NCBI GenBank assembly: GCA_015075445.1
Contig: JABTUJ010000020.1
Coordinates: 62,001-126,000 of the forward strand
Length of the DNA: 64,000 bases
Direction: 5' to 3'
Source of the DNA: Verrucomicrobiales bacterium
Lineage (GTDB): Bacteria > Verrucomicrobiota > Verrucomicrobiia > Limisphaerales > J093
In this document: positions 55,999 through 64,000 of the stretch, piece after piece
Layout of the letters: the number at the start of each line of letters is the position of its first letter
Position numbering within the stretch: position 1 is the stretch's first letter
Notes under the pieces: model-generated
Database searches by the model: none
What the model saw: the letters and a program-made list of their open reading frames with translations, nothing else
Told to the model about the DNA's origin: nothing
Position numbers and translations under genes: made by a program

Positions 55999-56931
55999 AT
56001 GCCCCGCAAACCCAGTTCCATCTGCGCAGACTGGTGGGATTACACCACCCTGGCCCCCGACCTGGTCGAGGCCGTCGCGCGGCTCACGGTCCGCGACGTC
56101 GAGAAGCTCTCCCGACCCGGCTTCCAGGTCGTCATGTACGACACCCACGAGGAGTTCTACCTCGCCGAGGCCCTCGAGTACGTCCGCGCCTGGCAGGAGA
56201 GCACGGACGACAACCCCGTCGGCATCTGCGGCCCGATCGGCCCCACCGAGCAACTGCCGCTGGTTCCCCTCATCGTTAACGCGCTCGACCTCGACGTCCG
56301 GCGCGGCCACTTCTGGGGCATGGACGAATGGTGTGTCGAAGGCCGCGAGGTTCCCGTCACCCACCCGCTCTCGTTCGAGAAGGCCGACCGCGAGCTCTGC
56401 TTCAACCGCATCCGAAAGGCCCTGCGGATGCCCGACGCGCACCTGCATTTCCCGAAGGCCGACACCACCGCGTACCGGAAGAGTTGGGGGGCGGGCGTGC
56501 GCTGCGCCGTGATGCAGGGCGGCCAGGGCGACGTGAAACACTGGGCGTTCAACGATCCCCTCCGCCGCAAGGGGCGGTGGAAGGACGAGCCCCCGCCGGC
56601 CGCGGAGTACCGGAAGCTGGCGACCCGCATCGTGGATCTCCATCCGCTGACCATCGCGCAGAACGCCCGCACCAGCGGGGGCGGCAACATCTCGCTCGTC
56701 CCCACCCAGGCCATCTCGGTCGGGCCCGTCGAGACTTGGCAGGCGGACAAGGTCTCGATATGGCACGACGGGCATCATGACAACCCGTTCGGTCAGCGGC
56801 TGACGGCGTACATGATCTCGAAACGCATCGTGGACACCGCCGTCCCGATGTCCCTCCTCGCCGACCATCCGAACGTCCAGTTCAGCTACTACCGGCCGGG
56901 CCTGGGCACCTGCGAGGTCGTGATGCATTGA
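55999..56931 (+). CDS. Glucosamine-6-phosphate deaminase-like protein (NagB family)
   Basis: This 310-residue protein belongs to the NagB/RpiA/CoA-transferase-like sugar-phosphate isomerase fold. Supporting segments are YDTHEEFYLAEALEYVRAWQ, ICGPIGPTEQLPLVPLIVNA (phosphosugar loop), GHFWGMDEWCVEG (with the acidic pair of the active site) and ALRMPDAHLHFPKAD. It is longer than classical NagB (about 266 residues) and lacks some of its motifs, so the exact substrate is uncertain. The last 43 bases overlap the end of the convergent copper ATPase gene. Confidence 0.75.
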   Translation: MPRKPSSICADWWDYTTLAPDLVEAVARLTVRDVEKLSRPGFQVVMYDTHEEFYLAEALEYVRAWQESTDDNPVGICGPIGPTEQLPLVPLIVNALDLDVRRGHFWGMDEWCVEGREVPVTHPLSFEKADRELCFNRIRKALRMPDAHLHFPKADTTAYRKSWGAGVRCAVMQGGQGDVKHWAFNDPLRRKGRWKDEPPPAAEYRKLATRIVDLHPLTIAQNARTSGGGNISLVPTQAISVGPVETWQADKVSIWHDGHHDNPFGQRLTAYMISKRIVDTAVPMSLLADHPNVQFSYYRPGLGTCEVVMH

Positions 56932-59291
56932 CGCCACCGGCGCAAGCGCAGCGCATTCCCGATGACCAGCAAATCCGACGCGCCCATGGCGGCGGCACAC
57001 ACGATCGGGCTCAGGAACCCAAGCGCGGCCAGGGGCACCGCTGCGGCATTGTAGAAGAATGCCCAGAACAGATTCTGTTTGATCGTCCGCAACGTCGCCT
57101 GGGCCAACCCGATCGCCTCCGGGATGGCCTCGATGTCTGACCGCAACAACACCAGGTCCGCCGCCTCGCGCGCCACGTCGCTCGCCCGGCTGACGGCAAT
57201 GCCGAGATCGGCCTGCTCGAGCGCCGGGGCGTCGTTGATGCCGTCCCCCACGAACGCCAACCGTTCCCCGGCCTGCTGCCGAGCCGCAATGAAATCCGCT
57301 TTCCGCTCGGGCTTTGCGTCCGCCAGGACGTTCGCCGCCGCGATCCCCGCGGCCTGGGCCACCGCTGCGGCCGTCCGCGTGTGATCGCCGGTGACCAGGT
57401 ACACTCGCTGACCCTGCGCGGTGAGCCGCTGCACGACATCCCAGGCATGGGGTTTGAGAGAATCGCGCAAGGCGAACAGCCCCAGAAGATCGTGCTCCGC
57501 CCCCAGCCCGATGACGGTTGCGCCCTTGTCCGTCCAGTTGTCGGCGAACTTCGAAAGTCCGTCCAGGCGCACGCCGCATTCCCGCAGCCACGCCAGCGAA
57601 CCGAGCCGAACCAGGCGCCCTTCCAGCCGCGCTTGCACGCCCTGCCCGCGCAGCTCCGTCCAAGCCCCCGACACCTCGTCCGGGCCTTTCCCCGCGCTTC
57701 CGAATGGCTGGGACCGGCGCACGTCGGCGGCGTTGGTGGGTTTGGCGTCCCGCCAGCGCGGGTCCGACGGGGAGGGGAGGGGAGCGCTGGAGGGCTCGCG
57801 CCCTTGCGCGCGCGCCCACTGGACGACCGCGAGGCTGAGCGGGTGGTTCGAGGGGCGGGCCAGAGTCCCTGCCAAGCGAGCCAACACGCCGTCCGCCCGG
57901 TTCCCGCCTTGGATTTCTTCCACCGCGGCCACTTCGACCTGTCCGCGCGTGAGCGTCCCGGTCTTGTCGAACACCACGCCCGTAAGGCGGCCGGACTTCT
58001 CAAGCGCCTGGCCATCCCGGATGAGGATCCCGCGCCGCGCCGCCACGTTGGCTCCCACCATGATGGCAATGGGCGTGGCCAGACCCATGGCGCAGGGACA
58101 GGCCACGATCAGCACCGCCGCCGCGTGAATCGCCGCCGCGGCCCAAGGGGACGTTGGGAGCGTCGCGTGCCAAAGCCAGCCACTCAACCCATGATGGACC
58201 GCTTGGGCGCGGTCGAAAGCCAGTCCCCACCAGAGCGCGGTCGCCATGGCCACCAGCACCACGATGGGCACAAACACCCCGCTGACCCGGTCCACGAGCC
58301 GTTGGATGTTCGCGCGGCTGTTCTGCGCCCGCTCGACGGCTGCCATGATCTGCCGCAAGGCCGTCGCCTCGCCCGTGGCCGTCACCCGCAACACCAGCCG
58401 GCCGCTCTGGTTCACCGTGCCGGCATAAAGCCGGGCGCCCGATGCCTTCTCGACGGGCATTGACTCGCCCGTGAGCATCGCTTCATCGACGGCCGATTGG
58501 CCTTCGAGGACCTCGCCGTCGGTGGGCACGCGGTCTCCCGGCTTCAGCAGGACGCGGTCACCGACCTTCAATTCGGCCGCCGGCACCGTGGTGTCGGTTC
58601 CGCCGGAATCGAGCCGGCGGGCGGTGGGCGGGGCCAGATCCAGCAGGGCTTCGAGCGCGCTGGCAGCCCGGGCGCTCGCTCGCGCCTCGAGCCAGTGGCC
58701 GAGGCTGATCAACGTGAGAATCGCCGCAGCTTCAACGAAGTACAGGTGCCCCGGCCAGCCGGCCAACAGCGCCACCGTGCTGTAGAGGAACGCGGTGGTT
58801 GAGCCCAGCGCCACCAATGTGTCCATGTTCGCGCTGCCGGCCCTCAGTTGAAGCCAGGCGCCGCGATAGAACCGGGCGCCGCAAAGCACCTGCACGGGCA
58901 GCACCGCCGCAAAGCACAGCCACTGGAACCACCGCTCCAGACCCCACCCGAACACCCATTCCCCCAGCAGCAGCGGCACCGTGACCGTGAGCCCTACGAC
59001 CAGGTTGAACCGCCAACCGGCCAGCGGTGACCACTTCGGTTCCGCCGGTTTGGGTTGGTCGGCCGCCAGCACCGAGGCCGGGAAACCCGCCCCCCGCTGC
59101 AGGGCGTCCACAACCGCTTGCGGGTTCGGAGCCGTGCCAGGCGCCCAGCGGACGGTGGCGCAGTTGCCGGCAAGATCCACCGACGCGCCGGCGACGCCCG
59201 GCACCGACTGGATGGCCTGGGTGGCGGCCCGCGCACATCCCTGACAGGTCATGCCGGTGACGCGGAACTGAACAGTGGCAGCTTCAGCCAT
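56889..59291 (-). CDS. copA: Copper-translocating P1B-type ATPase
   Basis: This 800-residue membrane pump exports Cu(I). One N-terminal metal-binding domain has C16/C19 (GMTCQGC). Eight membrane helices follow, with the ion motif VACPCAMGLATP, actuator TGES, phosphorylation site DKTGTLT and hinge GDGINDAP. The N domain holds a low-complexity stretch (about 60 residues after REPSS) including TNAADVRRSQPFG, whose codons resemble repeat family A. The nucleotide-binding HP of the N domain is present as NHPLSLA. Two or more such domains and CopZ are not nearby. The start ATG at 59291 is clear. Confidence 0.94.
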   Translation of the reverse strand: MAEAATVQFRVTGMTCQGCARAATQAIQSVPGVAGASVDLAGNCATVRWAPGTAPNPQAVVDALQRGAGFPASVLAADQPKPAEPKWSPLAGWRFNLVVGLTVTVPLLLGEWVFGWGLERWFQWLCFAAVLPVQVLCGARFYRGAWLQLRAGSANMDTLVALGSTTAFLYSTVALLAGWPGHLYFVEAAAILTLISLGHWLEARASARAASALEALLDLAPPTARRLDSGGTDTTVPAAELKVGDRVLLKPGDRVPTDGEVLEGQSAVDEAMLTGESMPVEKASGARLYAGTVNQSGRLVLRVTATGEATALRQIMAAVERAQNSRANIQRLVDRVSGVFVPIVVLVAMATALWWGLAFDRAQAVHHGLSGWLWHATLPTSPWAAAAIHAAAVLIVACPCAMGLATPIAIMVGANVAARRGILIRDGQALEKSGRLTGVVFDKTGTLTRGQVEVAAVEEIQGGNRADGVLARLAGTLARPSNHPLSLAVVQWARAQGREPSSAPLPSPSDPRWRDAKPTNAADVRRSQPFGSAGKGPDEVSGAWTELRGQGVQARLEGRLVRLGSLAWLRECGVRLDGLSKFADNWTDKGATVIGLGAEHDLLGLFALRDSLKPHAWDVVQRLTAQGQRVYLVTGDHTRTAAAVAQAAGIAAANVLADAKPERKADFIAARQQAGERLAFVGDGINDAPALEQADLGIAVSRASDVAREAADLVLLRSDIEAIPEAIGLAQATLRTIKQNLFWAFFYNAAAVPLAALGFLSPIVCAAAMGASDLLVIGNALRLRRWRQCITTSQVPRPGR

Positions 59292-59412
59292 GCGCCCAGT
59301 GTAGCGTCACCCCGCCCGTCGGTGAAGCGAGACGCTCGCGAAGCGTCTGGAGATTCCCTCAGCCCAGTCCCCGCTGTTGACATGGGGGGAAGGGGCGGTC
59401 TGCGGTGCATCG

Positions 59413-59440
59413 TTGACCGCGAGGGGTTGCGGAGTAATCT
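59413..59440 (+). promoter_or_regulatory. Possible sigma-70-type promoter of the mannose-1-phosphate guanylyltransferase gene
   Basis: TTGACC (59413-59418) and TAATCT (59435-59440) are 16 bases apart, in the correct direction, about 108 bp before the gene start. A perfect TTGACA at 59377 has no matching -10. Prediction from motif only. Confidence 0.35.
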
Positions 59441-59548
59441 GCGCCGCGTGAGTCGAGGGTGAGCGGCCGGGCTGCGGAGGTCAATTGGCCGGGCAACAGC
59501 AGGCGGGCGTTCGAGGAGTTGGATGGATGATCGGGAGTGAGGTGCGAC

Positions 59549-60664
59549 ATGGAGCGTTACGTCATTGTGCTGGCAGGGGGGCGCGGCGAGCGGTTCTGGC
59601 CGGTCAGCCGCGAACAAACTCCGAAGCAGTTCCTGAAGCTGCTCGGCGAGCGGTCGTTCCTCCAGCAGACCGTGGATCGGGTGGACCGGTTGGTCCCGAC
59701 CGAGAATGTGCTGGTGATCACCAACGCCGCGCAAGCCGCCGAGGTGCGCAAACAGTTGCCCAAGCTGCCGCGCGCCAATGTAGTGGCGGAACCGGTGGGA
59801 AGAGATACCTGTGCCGCCGTGACCTTGGGGGCTGCGGTGGTGGGGGCGCGGTCGACCACCGCCGTCATGGCGGTGCTCCCGGCGGATCACGTCGTGCCGG
59901 AGATCCCCAAGTTTCGGCGGGTGCTGGAGGACGCGTTTGACCTGGCCAGTCGTGGCCAGGTGCTGGTGACCATTGGCATCCAACCCACGGAACCTGCGAC
60001 CGGATACGGTTACATCAAACTGGGCCCGGAGCTGCCGCCACCCGCCGGGGCCAAGCGCTGGCGCACGACGTTCTTCAAGGCTGAAGCGTTTCGCGAGAAG
60101 CCGGATGAAGCGACGGCACGGACCTATCTCGAGAGCGGTCAGTACCGGTGGAACGCGGGGATGTTCGTGTGGTCGTTTGTGAGCCTGACCGGGGCTCTCG
60201 AGCGACATCAACCCGAGATGCACGCGGCCTGTCAGCGCTGGTTCGCCGCGGCCGGGAAGGGGCCGACGGCGTTGGGGAAGGTGCTGGCGCGCGAGTATCC
60301 GGACGTGCGGAAGATCAGTGTGGACTACGCCGTGCTCGAGAAGGCGCACAACATCGTGTGCGCGGACGGTGCGTTCGCGTGGGATGACGTGGGGACGTGG
60401 CCGGCGCTGGCGCGGCATCTGAAGACGGACGCGGAGGGGAACGCGGTGGTGGGCGAAGTCTGGCACGTAGATGCGGCGCGGAACCTGGTGTTCGACGCGC
60501 GCACCCAGGCGAAGCGCACCCCGATCTGTCTCGTGGGCCTGCGGGACGCCGTGGTGGTGCAGACAGACGATGTCACCTTGGTGGCGTCGAAACACCAGGC
60601 GCAGCAGGTCAAGGAACTGGTGAACCGGCTGGCGCGGGATCCGGCGCGGAAACGACTGGTGTAA
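59549..60664 (+). CDS. manC: Mannose-1-phosphate guanylyltransferase
   Basis: This 371-residue cytoplasmic nucleotidyltransferase makes GDP-mannose from mannose-1-phosphate and GTP for surface polysaccharides. The GTP-binding signature LAGGRGERFWPVSR precedes TPKQFLKLLGERS. Further motifs are EPVGRDTCAA, LPADHVV, GYGYIKLG, FREKPDEATA and WNAGMFVW, with the final FAWDDVGTW. It lacks the C-terminal isomerase (cupin) domain of two-domain ManC proteins. ATG 59549 is preferred over a GTG 12 bases upstream because GTGAGG sits 6 bases before it. Confidence 0.93.
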   Translation: MERYVIVLAGGRGERFWPVSREQTPKQFLKLLGERSFLQQTVDRVDRLVPTENVLVITNAAQAAEVRKQLPKLPRANVVAEPVGRDTCAAVTLGAAVVGARSTTAVMAVLPADHVVPEIPKFRRVLEDAFDLASRGQVLVTIGIQPTEPATGYGYIKLGPELPPPAGAKRWRTTFFKAEAFREKPDEATARTYLESGQYRWNAGMFVWSFVSLTGALERHQPEMHAACQRWFAAAGKGPTALGKVLAREYPDVRKISVDYAVLEKAHNIVCADGAFAWDDVGTWPALARHLKTDAEGNAVVGEVWHVDAARNLVFDARTQAKRTPICLVGLRDAVVVQTDDVTLVASKHQAQQVKELVNRLARDPARKRLV

Positions 60665-60721
60665 CGCGGGCGAGCCGGCCAAGACCGACCCGCCCGCGCC
60701 TGCCGTAACCCAGGCAGTTGC

Positions 60722-63715
60722 CTACTCGACCGTGAGGGCAATCAGGAACGGTGCCGAATCGGTGCCGGTGCTGCGGTAATCCATCGTGGTGATCTCGACG
60801 TCGGGCAGGGGGTTTTCCCAGGTGGTGAGGTAGATGGACTTGGGCGGGCCGTTGGGGTTGGCGAGGTTGGGGCCGCTCCAGGCGACAGTGGCCTCGCCCG
60901 AATCCGGGGCCGCGGTCCACCAGTCGAGGACGTCCTCGCCGTAACGGATGGGGATCTCCCGCTGCTGACCATCGGCATAGTGGACGATGTAGAGGCCGAT
61001 GACGGTGCCGGGCTCGGCGGGCCAGCCGCAGGCATGGAGGAAGTGAAGGCGCGAGGCCGTGCGGTGGATGGCGATGTTCTCGACGGCCTTCGGGAAGGAG
61101 ACGCTGAGCTGTTCGGCGGCGAGCCGGCCGTACAACTGGATGACGCCGCGAACGTCGAAGGTGACGTCGCCGAACGGCTGCAGGCCCTGGGGGAGGTTTT
61201 CCAGGGTGTTGTTGGGCACGCCACCGGCATGCCAGGAATCGGTGAGCGCAGCGTTGTAGTAGCCCGAGAGGTCGATGGCTTCATCGGGCGTGTCGGGCGA
61301 GCGGTCCGGGATCGAGTTCCGCGGCCGGCCTGGCGATTTGGGCTGCGGGCGTGGGAGGAAGTGCCAGCGCGGGTTGGCGAGGAGGATCTGGTCAAAGGCC
61401 TCGGGGTTGCCGTCTTCGCCGCTCCAAAGGGTTTCCCGCAGCTTCTGGTGAGCGGCCGGCGAGGCGAGGTAAGTCTCGGCGATGGCGTTCCCGAGGGTGG
61501 AGACGAGGCGGGTGAAGGCCTCGGTACTCTGGAGCAGACCGACCTGATATAGTCCGGGGGTGACGCGCGTGTAGACGAGGCTGCCCCCGACTTCATCGGC
61601 GGTGGAGGCGTAGCCAGCGAGGACGTCTTGCAGCAGCGGCAGCACCTTGGCGCGGGGGAAGCGGAGGTTGCCGGGGAGGGTGACGTAGAGTTCGCCGGTG
61701 TCGGGCTGGCGGTTGAGCGAGTAGAGGAGTTCGGGCATGGGCAGGTCGGCGAGCCGGGCCTTGAGCTCGTCAGGCGTCTCGGCGCCGTCCGCCTTCTGCC
61801 GGGCTTGGACGAGGTAGGCGGCGAGGTCGGCGTGGACGCGGTCCTCGAGGCTGGCGAGCCAATCCACGAACTGCGGGAGCTGCTGGAGCGAGCGCTGGAT
61901 GGCGACGTAATTGACGTCGGGCGGGAGGCGATCGAGGAGTTTGCCGACCGCCGGTGTGAGGGGGCGCGAGGCGGAGGCGTCGAGCTGGGCGAGCCAGTCG
62001 GCGTTGTTGCCGCCCTGGTGAAAGACGAGGAACGGGCCGACGTGGCGAGCGAAGAACCACCGGCGGTTGACGAGTTCATGCTGGTCATAGCCGAAGAGGC
62101 CGCCGTGGGTGCGCCAGGTGCTTTCGGTGACGAGGCGGCGGACGCCGGCGTCGAGGGATTCGGCGAGGAGGCGGTTGTCGTGATCGAACCACGGTTCCTG
62201 CTGGGTGGTCAGGCGGTTGAAGGTAATGGCGGCCTCGCGGTTGCGATTCCGGACGTCGGCTTGTTCACGGAGGCAGCGTTCGAGGAGGGCGGGGTCGGCA
62301 TCGGGGACGAGCTTGACGGCGCGGAGATGGGGGAGGCGAAGGGCCTTGAAATAGGCGAGGAGGCTTTCGGCCTGGGCGAGGTCGGGTTGTGGGTCGACCG
62401 GGGCGCTCAGGGTCAGCGTCCAGGGCACTTGGGATTCGATTGTTGGCAGAGCGCGGGTGTCTTCCAGGAGAGTGGCGAACCGGTCGAACCAGGAGGACTT
62501 GAGGCCTTTCCTGGCGAACGCCTCGCGGACAGCCGCGACCCAGTTCTTAACGCCGGGATTGGCGGCGGGGGGAGGCTGACGGCCGGAGACGGTGAGACGC
62601 GGGGAGTCGCTGCCGATCCAGCGGAGAACTTCGGCGAGTTCGTCGCGCGGGATGGGGCGGGTGGCGGTGTCCGGCTGGTATTGCTGGTTGTAGATGCGGA
62701 GGCCGAGCTCGGGGAAACGGGCATCGAGGCGCGCGGTGAAGCAGAGGCCCTCGAAGGTCAGGAGCTGGTTGGTGACGTAATCGAGGAGCTGGCGGCTGGT
62801 GACATCGACCACGGCCTCGAGGTAGTCCGCGAACTGCTCGAGGTTTTCGACCCCGAACTGGGCGCGGAACTGTTGCTCGAGCTGCTGGCGGGCAGCCGGA
62901 GGGAGGTCGGCAAGGAACTCCTTGCGCTTCTGCTGAAGGAGCATCATGCCAAGGGGCTGGAACTGGGCCAACTGCACGGCGACGGGCTTGATCATGCGAG
63001 GATCGCAAACCACGGCAACGTGTTGCTGGGCCGCTTCATTCAGCGCACGAGCCAGGAAGCCGTCGGCTTCGAGGCGCTCAGCGGGCGGGAGAGCGAAGAG
63101 GGAGAGGGTCAGGGCGCGGTCACCGCAGAGGTAGGCGCGGTCCTGGGCGCACGCGAGGTAGAGCTCGGGCAGCGGGACGGCGGTGGGCACGATCCGAACC
63201 GCGGCGCCCTGACCGAGTTCAACTCGCTCGACCTCACGGGGTTTCAGCGCTCCGGTCAGGAGGCCGGCGAAGGCGTCGGGCTGCGCGACGGGCAGCGTGA
63301 TGATGAACATGCGGCGCGGGTCGCCGAGGTAGAGGCTGACGGTGGCGGGTTGGCGGGCGGCGAGGCCGAAGCTCTGCGCGATCTGGGCTTCGTCGAGCGG
63401 CGCGCCGATGGTCTGGAGACCGGCCAGCAGCAGGATGGGGTTGGGTGACTCGAGGAGGTTCCGCGCGTCGGGCGGCAACGCCTGGAGCGGGGCAGCGGCC
63501 TTGAGGATGCCTTCGAGACCCTCGATTACGGGCAGCAGGCCGTTGAACTGGGCGTGCAGGATTGCGCCCCGCGGCAAGATGGCGGAGGCGGGGCCGGCGG
63601 CGAGCCGGTGTTCGCTGAGATGTTGCGGCTGAATGGGTTGCAGGTCAGCTCCGATGATGGGCGTGAGCCAGAGCGGGCCCGCCAAGGCCCAGAGCAGAAG
63701 GCGTTTCGTTCTCAT
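60722..63715 (-). CDS. Large exported protein of unknown function
   Basis: The frame from the ATG at 63715 gives 997 residues with a signal peptide (RTKRLLLWALAGPLWLTPII). The body has no recognised domain; helical stretches contain many Gln/Leu-rich repeats (VQLAQFQPLGMMLLQQKRKE). The last 150 residues form a beta domain (LQPFGDVTFDVRGVIQLYGR, RLHFLHACGWPAEPGTVIGL) seen at the C-terminus of several exported proteins of this phylum. An upstream in-frame ATG at 63745 would add ten residues before the signal. Function unknown. Confidence 0.7.
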   Translation of the reverse strand: MRTKRLLLWALAGPLWLTPIIGADLQPIQPQHLSEHRLAAGPASAILPRGAILHAQFNGLLPVIEGLEGILKAAAPLQALPPDARNLLESPNPILLLAGLQTIGAPLDEAQIAQSFGLAARQPATVSLYLGDPRRMFIITLPVAQPDAFAGLLTGALKPREVERVELGQGAAVRIVPTAVPLPELYLACAQDRAYLCGDRALTLSLFALPPAERLEADGFLARALNEAAQQHVAVVCDPRMIKPVAVQLAQFQPLGMMLLQQKRKEFLADLPPAARQQLEQQFRAQFGVENLEQFADYLEAVVDVTSRQLLDYVTNQLLTFEGLCFTARLDARFPELGLRIYNQQYQPDTATRPIPRDELAEVLRWIGSDSPRLTVSGRQPPPAANPGVKNWVAAVREAFARKGLKSSWFDRFATLLEDTRALPTIESQVPWTLTLSAPVDPQPDLAQAESLLAYFKALRLPHLRAVKLVPDADPALLERCLREQADVRNRNREAAITFNRLTTQQEPWFDHDNRLLAESLDAGVRRLVTESTWRTHGGLFGYDQHELVNRRWFFARHVGPFLVFHQGGNNADWLAQLDASASRPLTPAVGKLLDRLPPDVNYVAIQRSLQQLPQFVDWLASLEDRVHADLAAYLVQARQKADGAETPDELKARLADLPMPELLYSLNRQPDTGELYVTLPGNLRFPRAKVLPLLQDVLAGYASTADEVGGSLVYTRVTPGLYQVGLLQSTEAFTRLVSTLGNAIAETYLASPAAHQKLRETLWSGEDGNPEAFDQILLANPRWHFLPRPQPKSPGRPRNSIPDRSPDTPDEAIDLSGYYNAALTDSWHAGGVPNNTLENLPQGLQPFGDVTFDVRGVIQLYGRLAAEQLSVSFPKAVENIAIHRTASRLHFLHACGWPAEPGTVIGLYIVHYADGQQREIPIRYGEDVLDWWTAAPDSGEATVAWSGPNLANPNGPPKSIYLTTWENPLPDVEITTMDYRSTGTDSAPFLIALTVE

Positions 63716-63947
63716 GGTCGAGTGTTCTGGATTGACGTCTGCCAAACGGCGCGGACCGCGTGACCCGACAGCGTGTCACGGGCGACGCGCCGATAGGGTA
63801 TGGGACACCGCAGGAGGCGGGTTTGTTTCAACGAGACTCGGTCGGCCGGGGGTGGGATGGGTCGGGGTGCCGGGAGCGCAGGCAGGATGCCCGCACCACA
63901 AGGTCCAGCCCGGACACTTCACACTCGGCGCGAAACCGCGGCGGACC

Positions 63948-63970
63948 GTAGGCGCCGACGTGAGGAGGCG
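63948..63970 (+). repeat. Intact copy of repeat family A
   Basis: GTAGGCGCCGACGTGAGGAG plus GCG, near the right edge. The flanking 63716-64000 stretch (285 bp) holds no other feature I can support. Confidence 0.85.
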
Positions 63971-64000
63971 ATGTGGGCCGGGGGCAATTCCCTTCGCCTC

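Overview
The window is GC-rich DNA that looks like a member of the phylum Verrucomicrobiota. That inference rests on three things: the mix of Gly/Cys-tailed TIGR04222-type, ASPIC/UnbV and FG-GAP secreted proteins, a Tat-exported sugar isomerase and a sub-1-Mb-style scatter of short inverted-repeat elements between genes; futalosine-pathway menaquinone genes; and the style of the translated proteins. No rRNA, tRNA or CRISPR array was found. No single marker fixes the genus.

Layout. 1-800 is a broken TPR gene entering from the left edge. 1160-5638 is a minus-strand run (AGE-family epimerase, cdsA, dxr, and a Nudix-TadA fusion), followed by a stop-interrupted small gene and hemY (6024-7445). 7784-10918 holds a glycosidase-like/beta-lactamase fusion and a wrecked beta-lactamase gene. 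11490-13773 is a two-gene Septu-type defence system (PtuA ATPase, PtuB HNH nuclease), followed by a VapC toxin fragment. 14303-18418 has a frameshifted GH127 glycosidase, a nucleotidyltransferase-fold protein and a TIGR04222 membrane protein. 18628-29372 carries cinA, a PQQ-propeller protein, a UROD-family protein, a PfkB kinase, an EEP nuclease, a methyltransferase, a LytS/LytTR two-component pair and a sugar isomerase. 29516-30483 is an ISKra4-like insertion sequence remnant.

30647-44329 is the most unusual part: four tightly spaced genes for secreted proteins of about 346, 312, 2615 and 1275 residues, which I cannot assign to a known system. Three of the four carry frameshifts or nonsense codons, yet the protein sense can be followed right through. 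44533-47563 is a translationally coupled menaquinone operon (mqnP-mqnE-mqnA). 47573-47916 is a cluster of seven copies of a 24-bp repeat at the start of a large FG-GAP/ASPIC gene (frameshifted), followed by a three-repeat secreted lectin-like protein. 54817-63715 is mostly housekeeping: ribonuclease D, a NagB-like deaminase, a copper P-type ATPase, mannose-1-phosphate guanylyltransferase and a 997-residue secreted protein.

Two themes run through the window. First, disabling mutations are abundant in secreted or accessory genes and absent from the housekeeping genes, which points to real gene decay rather than random sequence error, although several indels lie in homopolymers. Second, at least three families of short dispersed inverted repeats sit in the intergenic gaps, and one appears to have contributed codons to coding sequence.
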